DNA from: Desulfosediminicola ganghwensis
GTDB taxonomy: Bacteria > Desulfobacterota > Desulfobulbia > Desulfobulbales > Desulfocapsaceae
DNA length: 64,000 nt
Assembly (NCBI RefSeq): GCF_005116675.2
Contig: NZ_CP050699.1
Span: forward strand, 4,397,001-4,461,000
Direction: 5' to 3'
Shown piece by piece: positions 17,694-27,726 of the stretch; position 1 is the stretch's first letter, and every line of letters starts with the position of its first letter. The notes under the pieces are model-generated. The model did no database searches, was not told where the DNA came from, and saw nothing but the letters and a program-made list of their open reading frames with translations. Made by a program: the position numbers and the translations under genes.

Positions 17694-17861
17694 AACACCC
17701 CCATGAAGCTGCTGAGTTGGTGACGGCGCCAACATTAGAAAAACAGACTAGATCTTTTGTTATATCCTTCTTCGCTCCTGACAAGATTGTAACCCTTCAT
17801 TTCAACCACTTCAAAAGCAGACCAGCGTTTTATTGCCTAGCATGAGCAAATATTTCAAATA

Positions 17862-17878
17862 GTCGATACCTTATCGAA
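17862..17878. promoter_or_regulatory. Second TCGATA-N3-TATCGA dyad
   Basis: GTCGATA-CCT-TATCGAA, in the divergent region between the truncated haemoglobin gene and the tandem binding-protein gene. It shares the 15-base core with the site at 15831-15847 and is also followed by AACAT-like sequence. Confidence 0.4.
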
Positions 17879-18020
17879 ACATATAGATTTCTTCTGACGA
17901 AACCGCTAATCTGGAATGAGACTTCGAGGATATGCTACAGTTCAGGGTCCCCACATAGCCAGGACACAACAACCACTCAGAGCCTGGTGCCTGAACCTTT
18001 ATTCTGTTGAAGGGATAATT

Positions 18021-19799
18021 ATGACCGGCTTTCCTGCGCCAAAAATAATTGTACACTCAGTTCTCATCTGTATTTTCAGCCTAATGCTCTGCGGCTATGC
18101 AAACGGCAGCAAAAGAGGAACTGTGGCCTTGGTAATGAAATCTCTAGCCAATCCTTTTTTTTCACAGATGGCTGAAGGAGCTGGAAGCAAAGCCAATGAG
18201 CTCGGCATAAAGTTAGATACATTCGGCCTTGAACGAGAAACCGATATTGAACAGCAGATCAGCATCATGGAGCACCTTATCGCTCTTAATTACGGTGCCA
18301 TCCTGCTCGCTCCTGCTGATTCCAAGCGGTTGATACCTGTTTGCAAAAAAGCAGCCAGCAGAAATATTCCGGTAATCATAATTGATAATCCACTCCATGC
18401 GCCGACTATGAAAGACCATGGAGTGGAACTTCCGTTTATCGGCCCCGATAACTACAGGGGAGGACTACTCATTGGCAACTATGTCAAAGATAAACTCAAT
18501 AGTACAGGCAGGGTTATTATCCTGAAAGGCATTTTCGGTGTTGAAAATTCTGAAAAACGGAAAGCCGGTATTGTTCAAGCCCTGACCGATAACAGCTCTA
18601 TAGAGATAGCGGCAGCGGCCCACGGCAACTGGCACACCGATGTAGCACTGTCTAAAATCACCGAGTTGCTTGTAGTACACCAGAATATCGACGCCATTAT
18701 CTGCCTAAACGACGCCATGGCGATTGGTGCCATGCAGGCTTTAGATTTGCTTGGTCTTCCGCCCGAAACACTCATCACCGGCTATGATAATACCGAAATT
18801 GTCAGAACAGAACTTCGAAATGGCCGGATACACGCAACCATTGATCATCGCCCGGACCTGATGGGCGCATGCGGTGTGGAGAAGGCGGTCAGTATCCTGC
18901 AGAATAAACAGTCTCCCCCCACCACCGAGATCACTGTTGAGCTGGTATCTCATGAATCTTTTGGCAAAAAAATTGCCTTCAGTGTTTCAACGACTGAAAA
19001 TCCATTTTTTGAATCCCTTGTAGCCTCAGCCAAAAATGCAGCAAACCTCCACGGTATACACCTTACAATTCTTGATGCTCATAACCTGGACGCCCAGCAA
19101 TTAGTCGATATCAACACCGCCCTGCTCCAGCAGATAGATCTTCTTATCGTCAATCCCACCAACAGCGAATATATTCGCTCGGGCCTTGAAACAGCAGAAA
19201 ACAAAAATATCCCAATTATTACTGTTGATAGAAAAGTTACCGGAGCGAATGTGCTTTGTCACATCGAATCGGATAATACCGCCGGCGGGAGATTGGCTGC
19301 CAGCTATCTTGCCAACCACCTGGAAGGCCCGGGTTACATTGCTGAAATCGAAGGAATACCAGGTACCTCTGCAGCATTGGAGCGTGGCACCGGTTTTAAT
19401 GAAGAACTTGCCAAACATCCTAACCTCACTGTGCAGACCAGAGAAGTTGCTGATTTCGATCGTGAAAAGGCAAAAGATATTACTCTTCGCCTGATTGACA
19501 GCAAGACTACAATCGACGGGATCTTCGCTCATAATGACGACATGATACTGGGAGTACTCGATGCATACGACGAAAAGGGCATTGTGCCACCTGCGGTTCT
19601 TATTGGCTTTGATGGCATTCCCGAAGCAAAAGCTAAAGTACTCACCAAACGTTTGAGCGCCACCATAATACAGCAGCCCGGTAAAATGGGCAGACTTGCC
19701 CTGCAGACCGCTGCTGGATTTTTCCGCCAGCAGCCAATACCCAACACAATCTCTATAGAACTCAACCTCTTCACTCAACAGTCAGCAACGACACCATAA
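18021..19799 (+). CDS. Tandem periplasmic sugar-binding protein (two RbsB-like domains)
   Basis: 592 residues. After a signal peptide (about 1-30), two complete type-1 periplasmic binding domains follow in one chain: the first from about residue 34 (VALVMKSLANPFFSQMAEGA) and the second from about 315 (IAFSVSTTENPFFESLVASA). Each has its own late D-x-IxxxND-like ligand segment (AIICLNDAMAIGAM; GIFAHNDDMILGVL). Single-domain members of this family bind ribose, other sugars or autoinducer-2. No permease or ATPase gene is nearby; a hybrid histidine kinase starts 85 bases downstream, so a sensing role is more likely than uptake. The start is the ATG at 18021 with AAGGG six bases upstream; the longer frame from 17916 has no export signal at its end. 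Confidence 0.88.
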   Translation: MTGFPAPKIIVHSVLICIFSLMLCGYANGSKRGTVALVMKSLANPFFSQMAEGAGSKANELGIKLDTFGLERETDIEQQISIMEHLIALNYGAILLAPADSKRLIPVCKKAASRNIPVIIIDNPLHAPTMKDHGVELPFIGPDNYRGGLLIGNYVKDKLNSTGRVIILKGIFGVENSEKRKAGIVQALTDNSSIEIAAAAHGNWHTDVALSKITELLVVHQNIDAIICLNDAMAIGAMQALDLLGLPPETLITGYDNTEIVRTELRNGRIHATIDHRPDLMGACGVEKAVSILQNKQSPPTTEITVELVSHESFGKKIAFSVSTTENPFFESLVASAKNAANLHGIHLTILDAHNLDAQQLVDINTALLQQIDLLIVNPTNSEYIRSGLETAENKNIPIITVDRKVTGANVLCHIESDNTAGGRLAASYLANHLEGPGYIAEIEGIPGTSAALERGTGFNEELAKHPNLTVQTREVADFDREKAKDITLRLIDSKTTIDGIFAHNDDMILGVLDAYDEKGIVPPAVLIGFDGIPEAKAKVLTKRLSATIIQQPGKMGRLALQTAAGFFRQQPIPNTISIELNLFTQQSATTP

Positions 19800-19883
19800 C
19801 AGGTTCAGGCATTGTATGTATGTTTCATAATATTACTGCAAGATTTGATATGCGGTTGGATAACGAACTGATAAGGAATCGCA

Positions 19884-22172
19884 GTGTTTCGTTCTATAAA
19901 CAGTAAATTTTATGCGGTGGTCGTACTGCTGATACTATCTTTTAGCCTCGGCTATATGATCCTCGCATATTCACGACATCAGCAGTTGAAAAGTGCTGAA
20001 ATTATTCGAGAGGCCATTCTGCTCGAGCACGATATGACCGAGCTGAACACACTTTTTCTTGAAGCCCGGCTCTGGGAAAAAAACATATTCAGACAACAGG
20101 AGCATCAGGCACATGCCAATTTTGGATCACATATCGAGGAGATCAGGGAACTGCTCGACCGGCTTGGCAAAAAGGAAATCCCCGAATCAACTCAAATTAC
20201 CATCAGGCAGATCATCCTGAACATTGACACCTACAAATCGGATATCAGTAAGCTCATGCAACTCAGCACGAACAAGAGCCTCCATGAAACACGCATGGAA
20301 TCCAATTACAGATCGTTGGCCTCCATCATCCTCAACAGCAGCAGAACAGATTTTTTGAAGCCATTATTTAACCTCACCCATTTTTTCATAACCTACAGGG
20401 CAACCAGGGACCTGCAAACTTTTCAAGCCCTGAAACTAGTCACAAAATCGCTCGAAAAGAAAGTTCGCACAAATGGCCCGTCAGACATTCGCATGGAGGA
20501 CTATCTACAGACGTTTGAGCAATTACTCAATGAAAGCTATGCAATGGAGTTGGAAATTAAGGCCATCAACTCTTTACTGGAAGAAAACAATCGTTACCTG
20601 CAGGACCACTTTCTTGAAATATCGGAGATATCGAACAACCTGCTACAGGAAAGTCTCGAGAAATCTGACACTCTCCGCCAGGAATTTCAAAGCTTTTTCG
20701 TTATATCTTCAATACTTGGTACTTTCCTGGTGATATTTACCCTGCTCATAATATTCAGAAACATCATCACCCCTATACGTTCCATTGCAACTGTCATGCA
20801 TAATGTGAAACGTGGAAAAATCAGTGAAAGATTTACAGGCGGAGGCAATAGAAAGGATGAGCTTAATCGCTTTGGTTATTCTTTTAATGAGATGCTCGAT
20901 ACTCTGGAAAATAACAATCGCCGCCTCAGAGGTTATCAGAGGGAGCTCGAAAACAAAATTCAGGAGCTCTCCGCCCGCGAAAAAGAGCAGCAGCGCCTTA
21001 CCAGACAACTCCAACGCGCTGAAAAAATGGAAGCGATAGGAACCCTGGCTGGGGGAGTAGCGCACGATTTGAACAACATCTTAAGCGGAGTAGTCAGTTA
21101 TCCTGAACTACTTCTACTTGATATGCCCAAGGACAGCCCATACCGTGACTCTATTGAGATAATCCACGACTCAGGCCAAAAGGCAGCCGCGATAGTTCAG
21201 GATCTGCTTACCCTGGCACGGCGTGGAGTTGCTGTAACAAAGGTCGTCAATCTCAATGAGATTATAGAAGAATATCTCAGAAGCCCTCACCATCGTAAAC
21301 TTGTCATGCAGTACAATGAAATAGTTTTCGAAACTGATCTGGCCCCCGACCTCTTTAACATTACAGGTTCCCCCATACACCTTTCTAAAACAGTTATGAA
21401 CCTGATCTCAAACGGTGCCGAGGCTATCAGTGGCATGGGAAGGATATCCATTCATACTGAAAATAGATATATTTCCACCCCCATTGTTGGCTACGATAAT
21501 GTAAAACAGGGTGATTATGTCGTTCTTTCTGTAAGTGACAGCGGTAGCGGTATAGCCCCCAAAGACCTGGAACGTATTTTCGAGCCGTTTTTCACCAAAA
21601 AAGTTATGGGCATAAGCGGCACCGGCCTTGGGCTGGCTGTGGTTTGGGGAACCATCAAGGATCACAATGGCTATATTGATGTTGAGTCAGAACCCGGCAA
21701 GGGAACGACATTTTCGCTCTATTTCCCTGTGTCCCGCGAAGAAATTGCAGAAGAGGAAATCACCCCTTCAATCAAGACACTCATGGGCAAAGGAGAGCGT
21801 ATTCTTATTGTAGACGACATTGAGACTCAACGAACTATCGCCACCTCCATGCTGAAAAAACTTGGCTACCAGACTACTTCGGTGGCAAGTGGAGAAGAGG
21901 CTATCGAATTTATCAAACACAATACGATCGAACTGATACTCCTCGATATGCTGATGCCGCCTGGCATGGACGGACTCGAAACATATACAAAAATTCTCAA
22001 AATCAAGCCTGACCAGCCGGCGATCATCGCCAGCGGTTACTCGGAAACGGAGCGTGTAAAAGAGGCAGAAAAACTCGGTGCTGCACTTTATATTAAAAAG
22101 CCATATTCCCTGGCTGATATTGGCAAAGCAGTTCAGAAAGCCCTTGCCTCATCCGGCTCAACACAGGATTAA
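19884..22172 (+). CDS. Hybrid sensor histidine kinase with C-terminal receiver
   Basis: 762 residues, GTG start behind AAGGAA. Order: transmembrane helix (about 9-28), long helical periplasmic sensor (30-270), second transmembrane helix (about 272-293), HAMP (295-345), coiled coil, HisKA with phospho-acceptor His in [13 protein letters not shown], HATPase with N, G1 and G2 boxes ([22 protein letters not shown]), then a receiver (about 640-755) with the Asp in [14 protein letters not shown]. The helical sensor domain could contact the tandem binding protein encoded just upstream, as LuxP-LuxQ or TorT-TorS pairs do. No output regulator follows; the receiver may pass phosphate to a distant HPt protein. 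Confidence 0.92.
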   Translation: MFRSINSKFYAVVVLLILSFSLGYMILAYSRHQQLKSAEIIREAILLEHDMTELNTLFLEARLWEKNIFRQQEHQAHANFGSHIEEIRELLDRLGKKEIPESTQITIRQIILNIDTYKSDISKLMQLSTNKSLHETRMESNYRSLASIILNSSRTDFLKPLFNLTHFFITYRATRDLQTFQALKLVTKSLEKKVRTNGPSDIRMEDYLQTFEQLLNESYAMELEIKAINSLLEENNRYLQDHFLEISEISNNLLQESLEKSDTLRQEFQSFFVISSILGTFLVIFTLLIIFRNIITPIRSIATVMHNVKRGKISERFTGGGNRKDELNRFGYSFNEMLDTLENNNRRLRGYQRELENKIQELSAREKEQQRLTRQLQRAEKMEAIGTLAGGVAHDLNNILSGVVSYPELLLLDMPKDSPYRDSIEIIHDSGQKAAAIVQDLLTLARRGVAVTKVVNLNEIIEEYLRSPHHRKLVMQYNEIVFETDLAPDLFNITGSPIHLSKTVMNLISNGAEAISGMGRISIHTENRYISTPIVGYDNVKQGDYVVLSVSDSGSGIAPKDLERIFEPFFTKKVMGISGTGLGLAVVWGTIKDHNGYIDVESEPGKGTTFSLYFPVSREEIAEEEITPSIKTLMGKGERILIVDDIETQRTIATSMLKKLGYQTTSVASGEEAIEFIKHNTIELILLDMLMPPGMDGLETYTKILKIKPDQPAIIASGYSETERVKEAEKLGAALYIKKPYSLADIGKAVQKALASSGSTQD

Positions 22173-22335
22173 GAGATTCTGCGGATGACTCAGGCTTTAC
22201 TAATAAGCTGGTCGTTCTCTTCAAGACAAAAAGCTACCGACAAATCAAACTTCTTGAAGACATTCCATTTACGGTCAATATTAATATGCATAAGAGATGT
22301 CATATCGACCGAAGGGACTATACAAAAAGAGAGTT

Positions 22336-23046
22336 CTACCGATATTGTTCCGTTTCAGCAAGACGCCTGGTAACATTCTCCAGCCAGCTTTGCTGTTTTT
22401 CCGGTTCATATACAAAGGAAGTCTGATTATCAAAGTCGCTGTGGTCATTGCTTGACATCGCAATGGCCTTTTTCGAAGCAAGGCGCACTTTATCCCTGAG
22501 TTTATCCTCCACCTCCTGGACAGTACTACCATATATAGTTTTAGCGTTGAATGATTGCTGAACCCTCTCATTGAGCTTCCGCGCCGACAATTCAGTCAGG
22601 GCAAAATGAATCTGTTCATGCTCCAGGATATATTCCACCCTGTTTTCGGCAACACCCGTATTCCACCAAGAACAATATGGCTCAAATATAGCCTGATACC
22701 TTACATTACTCAGGGTTCCCACATACTCCTTGCCTTGCTTTTCTGTTGCTTTCGATCGTATGCGCGTATCAGCGGCTGTTTGAATTGAAATACAGGAACG
22801 TGCCTGGACATGGTGCACAACATTACCTGGTCCTCGATCCAGTGCTTCAGCCTTAAAGTCCTCGATTTTTAATTGACGATAGGCAAAACTGTTATCGCGT
22901 ACCGCATATTTGCTGCCCTTAGACAGAACATTCTCGGAGCCTCTGTCACTCACTCCACCACAACCCATCAAGGCAATATTCACAATCCCAGCCACAATCG
23001 CGCAACGAAACTTCAACAACCTGCCTCCACTCGACACACCTTTCAA
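22336..23046 (-). CDS. DUF922-like lipoprotein with HExxH motif
   Basis: 236 residues. A lipoprotein signal ends in the lipobox ALMGC near residue 29. The middle contains HEQIHFALTE (about 140-150), an HExxH metallopeptidase-like motif in the setting seen in DUF922 proteins, which are predicted secreted zinc proteases. A Trp-rich PYCSWW stretch precedes it. The C-terminal part is charged and helical. Activity is not demonstrated for the family. Single gene, convergent with the hybrid kinase gene and divergent from the TPR-methyltransferase gene. Confidence 0.7.
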   Translation of the reverse strand: MKGVSSGGRLLKFRCAIVAGIVNIALMGCGGVSDRGSENVLSKGSKYAVRDNSFAYRQLKIEDFKAEALDRGPGNVVHHVQARSCISIQTAADTRIRSKATEKQGKEYVGTLSNVRYQAIFEPYCSWWNTGVAENRVEYILEHEQIHFALTELSARKLNERVQQSFNAKTIYGSTVQEVEDKLRDKVRLASKKAIAMSSNDHSDFDNQTSFVYEPEKQQSWLENVTRRLAETEQYR

Positions 23047-23396
23047 TTGATAACGCCCGTGCTCCCGTATTACTGTTAACAGTCGGTAGGCTCTTCAGAT
23101 TCTAATAGAAAACCCTGATAGCAATACCATAATGTGGCGACTTTTCCACAAAGATCTCACCCCTAACAACCTATTTTTCCACGCATTATTCGCATCAATT
23201 TGATATTTAACAATAAATCCCATAAAAATTTAAAATCCATGCTCTTCGTTGTTTCCAGTCGTGGCCTAGCCGGAAAATTTGTTGCTAATATGTTGTAAAC
23301 GAGCTAAAACTCCTACTTTGTCGCACTCTAAAGCCGACGATGTTCGAGCCTTTTGGCATTATCAACAAACGACCCCACATCCTCGACTGCCGCATT
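23047..23396. other. Divergent promoter region
   Basis: 350 bases between the lipoprotein gene (minus) and the TPR-methyltransferase gene (plus). AT-rich; it should hold both promoters. No repeat or operator stands out. Confidence 0.35.
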
Positions 23397-24695
23397 ATGA
23401 GCAATCTTCAATCTCTTTTTTCCGAAGCCATACACTTACATCAACAAGGCCTGCTCGAAGAAGCGATAGCCAAGTATCAGGCCATTCTTCAGTCACTTCC
23501 GGTCAATGTGAATGTTCTTGGAAACTTAGGTCTTGCCTGTCGGGATCTTGGCGATCTTTCAGCCGCTCTCAGGTATTGCAGGCGCGCTGCCGATGCTGCT
23601 CCTGATGATTCATCCCAACAACTCAATCTTGGGGCAGTATATGAATCCATGGGCCAGCCGGATGATGCCCGCAATTGCTATCAAAAAGCGCTAACTTTGA
23701 CACCTGGTAATCCCAAAGCCCTCAACAACCTGGGAAAATTGCTTCATATGCAGGGAAATACTGAGCAAGGGCTCAAGCTCATCCGGGAATCTGTTGCCAT
23801 AGAACCGAATTCCCCACTCGCCCTCAACAATTTAGGGGTGATATTGAGCTCTCTTGGCCAAATCAAAACAGCCATTAAATATACAGAAAGAAGTCTGTCA
23901 CTCGCCCCACGCCATCCTGAAACGCTCTACAATCTCGCCGGGCTCTACAACTGTGAAGAACGCTACCCTGAGGCTGCGCAACTCCTTGAGCAGCTTCTCG
24001 AATTGCAATCTGATCACGAATCAGCACGACACATGCTTGCTGCGGCCCGCGGTAAAGTAACCAATGCCGCTCCCAAGCAATATATTGTCGAGACGTTTGA
24101 TAAATATGCCCATAAATTTGACCATCATCTAACAGAGTCACTGGGTTACGATGCTCCTGAAACACTTGCAACAATGACCCGTGAGTTTCTGGCCACCAAT
24201 GAGCACAGCAGCTTTACGCGGGGAATAGACCTGGGCTGTGGGACCGGTCTTTCGGGTGCTGCCTTTTCGCCGCTTACTGCCAGTCTCACCGGGGTAGATC
24301 TGTCACCGCTGATGCTTGAGCAAGCTCGGGAGAAAAACCTCTACCAGCAACTCGAATGTCAGGAAGTTATCGAATTCCTGCAGGGGGACAGGAATTGTTA
24401 TGACCTCTTTATAGCGACGGATGTACTGATTTATATTGGCAATCTCGAACCATTTTTTGCCGCGATCCAAGCCCGTTCTGAAAATTGCAGTATAATTGCC
24501 TGCTCAATCGAACGTCTTGAAGGTGACGGTGAGTATAAGCTCTGCACTTCCGGCAGATACGCCCACTCACGAGACTATCTCAATACGCAGGCCGAAAAAT
24601 TTGGTTTCACCTGCGTTGCCCATAGAGACCACACAATTCGTAAAGAAAACGGCAAATGGATCGTCGGAGATCTTTTCCTGTTGCAAATTAAATAA
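23397..24695 (+). CDS. TPR-repeat SAM-dependent methyltransferase
   Basis: 432 residues from the ATG at 23397 (an ATG at 23340 would add 19; neither has a good ribosome-binding site). Residues 1-210 hold about six TPR units (A..KYQAILQ.LP, ALNNLGKLLHMQG and similar). Residues 225-430 form a class I methyltransferase with motif I IDLGCGTGLSG and motif II GVDLSPLMLEQA. The YDLFIATDVLIYIG segment is typical of type-12-like methyltransferases. The substrate is unknown; the TPR part probably binds a protein or glycan partner. Stands alone. Confidence 0.88.
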   Translation: MSNLQSLFSEAIHLHQQGLLEEAIAKYQAILQSLPVNVNVLGNLGLACRDLGDLSAALRYCRRAADAAPDDSSQQLNLGAVYESMGQPDDARNCYQKALTLTPGNPKALNNLGKLLHMQGNTEQGLKLIRESVAIEPNSPLALNNLGVILSSLGQIKTAIKYTERSLSLAPRHPETLYNLAGLYNCEERYPEAAQLLEQLLELQSDHESARHMLAAARGKVTNAAPKQYIVETFDKYAHKFDHHLTESLGYDAPETLATMTREFLATNEHSSFTRGIDLGCGTGLSGAAFSPLTASLTGVDLSPLMLEQAREKNLYQQLECQEVIEFLQGDRNCYDLFIATDVLIYIGNLEPFFAAIQARSENCSIIACSIERLEGDGEYKLCTSGRYAHSRDYLNTQAEKFGFTCVAHRDHTIRKENGKWIVGDLFLLQIK

Positions 24696-24942
24696 TTTTC
24701 CTGTGAAATTGCATTCATGCCCTTTGGCCAGACACAGCTGCTATTGACCGTTGTGTAATCGCTTCCCCAAATTCCCGGCCGCTTTCGGTGTCTCATACTT
24801 TTTCTCTCTTTCTGGCTATTAACCGGGCATGTTATACTCAAAAAAGTAGAAAATACTCAGTACGGAATATGTAGTTCTCACGAACCGTCACTTTGCAGCC
24901 TGTCCAGTTACGCAATTCCTTAACACTTTATGAGGGGTAGCA

Positions 24943-26319
24943 ATGGGTCATTTTGAGGTGGTAATACTCGGTACAGGAACCGCTGGACAGACAGCTGCCC
25001 ACCATCTCGCCGGGGAGGGGCTGAACGTTGCCATTGTAGAGTCCAGTTCGACTCCGGGCGGCACATGCGCCCTTTTTGGCTGCCAGGCAAAGAAATGGCT
25101 CTATGAAGTCACCGAAACAGTAGCACGCTGCAACCACCTCAGGGGATTGGGGATTACAGCTCCACCACAGGTAAACTGGCAGGAGATCATTGCCGCAAAA
25201 AACAGGTTTACTTCAAAGGTTCCTGAAAATACTGTTAAGAGTCTCGCCGGGAGCAAAATAACCTACTTCAACGCGCAAGGTTCTCTCATCGATACAAATC
25301 GTGTACAAGTCGGAACTGACACTATCCAGGCCGATTTTATTATCCTCGCCACCGGCGCAACTCCTCGTCCATTGTCCCTGAAGGGCCACGAGCATATCTG
25401 CACCAGCAACGACTTTCTCGATTTCCCCCAACTCCCGCCCCGGATCGCTTTCATCGGCGGTGGCTTTATCTCATTTGAGTTTGCCCACTTTGCCGCACGC
25501 CTTGGCAGCTCTAAAGGGCAAATTCATATCATATTACGGAGTTCTAATGCCCTCAGGTCATTCGATTCTGAAATGGTTGATCTCCTCACTATCGCATCAG
25601 AACAAGAAGGGATTCAAATCCACACCGAGGCTCAGGTTGAGTCTGTAACCCAAAACAAGAGCGGATATCGTATCCTACTGACTTCCGGTGAAAGTATTGA
25701 AGTTGATCGTGTCGTGCACGGGGCAGGCAGGGTTGCTAATATCTCCCAACTCAATCTGGCCAACGCCGGAATTGAGGCATCACCCCAGGGCATCCCTGTC
25801 AATTCGCACATGCGCTCCTCTGTACCAAATATTTATGCCATCGGAGATTGTGTCAATTCTCCGCAGTTAGCCAGGGTTGCCGATCAGGAAGCCCATATTG
25901 CCGCCAGAAACATTATCGCCAGCCGCGAAGGAAGTACAAAAAAATCTCAGATGGACTATGGCAGTACGCCAATAGTTCTTTTTACCTATCCACAACTTGC
26001 CATGGTCGGTAAAACTGAAGACCAGCTCAAACAGGAGCAGACACGATACTGGAAGAGTTACTCCTCCAACCTTGCCTGGCCCACCTACCGCAGAATCGGC
26101 ATGCGCAATGCCGCATTTAAAATCCTGGTGGATAACTCGGGTAAATTCCTGGGAGCACATATCCTATCCGATAACGCTACAGGACTGATCAATACCATCA
26201 AACAGGCGATGATAGACGATATATCAGTCTCCCATCTCCACGAATGCAACATATTGGCACCGTATCCTTCCAGGGAGAGTGATCTGATATACATGCTTGC
26301 ACCATTGCTGGATGACTAG
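24943..26319 (+). CDS. Pyridine nucleotide-disulfide oxidoreductase
   Basis: 458 residues of the glutathione reductase/lipoamide dehydrogenase family. FAD-binding GTGTAGQTAA at the start, redox-active disulfide CALFGC (CX4C) at about residues 45-50, NAD(P)-binding GGGFISFE (about 175), second FAD motif YAIGDC (about 300), and the dimerisation domain to the end. The C-terminal active-site pair usually written HPT..E reads YPSRES here, so the catalytic His is replaced by Tyr. This argues against a standard lipoamide dehydrogenase and for a related thiol oxidoreductase of unknown substrate. GAGGGG precedes the ATG. Stands about 50 bases upstream of a small zinc-ribbon gene. Confidence 0.88.
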   Translation: MGHFEVVILGTGTAGQTAAHHLAGEGLNVAIVESSSTPGGTCALFGCQAKKWLYEVTETVARCNHLRGLGITAPPQVNWQEIIAAKNRFTSKVPENTVKSLAGSKITYFNAQGSLIDTNRVQVGTDTIQADFIILATGATPRPLSLKGHEHICTSNDFLDFPQLPPRIAFIGGGFISFEFAHFAARLGSSKGQIHIILRSSNALRSFDSEMVDLLTIASEQEGIQIHTEAQVESVTQNKSGYRILLTSGESIEVDRVVHGAGRVANISQLNLANAGIEASPQGIPVNSHMRSSVPNIYAIGDCVNSPQLARVADQEAHIAARNIIASREGSTKKSQMDYGSTPIVLFTYPQLAMVGKTEDQLKQEQTRYWKSYSSNLAWPTYRRIGMRNAAFKILVDNSGKFLGAHILSDNATGLINTIKQAMIDDISVSHLHECNILAPYPSRESDLIYMLAPLLDD

Positions 26320-26368
26320 TCTCGACACCCGTTTTTCCTGACTCGAACCTTATTGGAGGAGTTTCCTG

Positions 26369-26569
26369 ATGCGTAACAAAGTCATAAAGATAGAATTTGA
26401 AGACCAGTTCAGGACCTGCCCGACTTGCGGTTACAGAGATGGTTTTCATTCCATGTTTCAACGTGAGGCAGAAACAGTCAAATGGCTTTTCATCTGCCCC
26501 GCCTGCCACGATATTTTCGATATAGGACTTACCGCCACCGAATCCTCAGATACCCGGATTAATGAATAG
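26369..26569 (+). CDS. Small zinc-ribbon protein
   Basis: 66 residues with two CXXC pairs (CPTC at about 17-20, CPAC at about 46-49), the arrangement of a zinc ribbon. A strong GGAGGAG lies before the ATG. No function can be assigned; the charged ends suggest a soluble protein. Probably co-transcribed with the oxidoreductase gene 50 bases upstream. Confidence 0.7.
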   Translation: MRNKVIKIEFEDQFRTCPTCGYRDGFHSMFQREAETVKWLFICPACHDIFDIGLTATESSDTRINE

Positions 26570-26981
26570 AATATGATCGCTCTTTTTGTTTTCCCATAAA
26601 TATGGTGAGCGGGAATGGGAGACAGCTGAGCCTCGAGATGCGGATATGAGTTTTCCTCCACAGACACCCGGCTGACTGCACAGCATGCGACATAATCGTT
26701 TTACAAATTACCAATCTGCGCCCATGGCTAAAATAAACCATCCTCACCTTGACTCCATTTCGCTCCACCGCCTGCACCCATATATATATTGAGACCATTC
26801 TGCCACCCTTCCCCTCTCTCTGCACCTTGTGATAATGTAAAAAGAACCCGCACTATTTGCCCGTCAGGAAATGGGCCGGAAATTCTGTTAAAGACCACAA
26901 TCGAGCGAACAAATCCTAGACTTATTATCATGTACTCAACACAAATTCTCAGGTAGTTGGTTTATAGCGCAGCCACAAAAA
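26570..26981. other. Intergenic region before the degraded signalling cluster
   Basis: About 410 bases with no gene that I can support. It may include lost N-terminal coding sequence of the kinase remnant that follows, but no protein-like frame joins it. Confidence 0.35.
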
Positions 26982-27400
26982 ATGGACGGATCCCAGCAAA
27001 TCATAATGAACCTCCAGAAAACACTGGGGAAGACGGATGTCGCACTCGGTACCATCAACGAGGCCATTGTCTGGACCAACCAGGAAGGCAGCATACTCTG
27101 GTGTAACAGTCCATTCGATTTGCTCGTCTGTCGCAATCACATTGCGGTGCTCGGCCAATCTTTTACCGAGGTAATTAATGAAAACCCTGAAGCCAGAGCA
27201 CAGGAACTGGCCATGATTGAGGCTGAGGAAGCGAACCGGGCCAAAAGCGATTTCCTCGCCCGTATCAGCCACGAAATCCGCACACCGCCCATGCCCAGGA
27301 ATCTGATAAAAAGGCCAGTCTCGAGGCAGGCTTTAATGCGCATCTGGTTAAACCCGTTTCAAAAAAAGTATTCATCGATACCATCACGTCTTTAACCTGA
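26982..27400 (+). pseudogene. Hybrid histidine kinase remnant with internal deletion
   Basis: The first 100 codons hold a PAS-like piece (GTINEAIVWTNQEGSILWCN) and the start of a HisKA domain (ANRAKSDFLARISHEIRTP). Straight after HEIRTP the sequence jumps, in another frame, to the end of a receiver domain: TAHAQESDKKASLEAGF and then the LVKPVSKK stretch. The intervening kinase core and most of the receiver are gone (roughly 320 residues by comparison with the intact hybrid kinase at 35534). The join lies at a short shared ACACCG/TCACCG string, so a microhomology deletion is likely. The original gene headed the HPt/RR/anti-sigma cluster downstream. Confidence 0.75.
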
Positions 27401-27418
27401 ACCACCTGAGAGGAGAAA

Positions 27419-27721
27419 ATGGCAGCCATGACAGTTTATGTAGACATAGACCTCAAGGAGATCATCCCCCTTTTCCTTGAAAGCCGTCAGGAAGATATCG
27501 TCAAGATGAGGAGAGCGATTACCGAGTGTGACTTCGATAAAGTTGCAAGGATCGGTCACACCCTCAAGGGCGTCGGCGGAGGGTACGGTTTTGACTTCAT
27601 TACCGACATTGGCAGAGAGATTGAAAGCGCCGCCAAAGATGAGAACAGCCAGGTTATCAGCAAGCTTGTCAAGACCATGGAAGAATCTTTGGCCAATATC
27701 GAGATCATCTACGAAGAGTAA
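27419..27721 (+). CDS. Histidine phosphotransfer (HPt) protein
   Basis: 100 residues forming a four-helix HPt domain; the phospho-acceptor His sits in RIGHTLKGVGGGYGF (about residue 46). A GAGGAG ribosome-binding site precedes the ATG. It would relay phosphate from a hybrid kinase receiver to a response regulator. Its neighbours on both sides are broken, so it is now an orphan or serves another kinase, for example one of the intact hybrid kinases elsewhere. Confidence 0.85.
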   Translation: MAAMTVYVDIDLKEIIPLFLESRQEDIVKMRRAITECDFDKVARIGHTLKGVGGGYGFDFITDIGREIESAAKDENSQVISKLVKTMEESLANIEIIYEE

Positions 27722-27726
27722 ATCTC

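Noticed and set aside
27137-27343. Minus-strand open frames over the kinase remnant
   Set aside because: They are shadows; the plus strand carries recognisable HisKA and receiver pieces.
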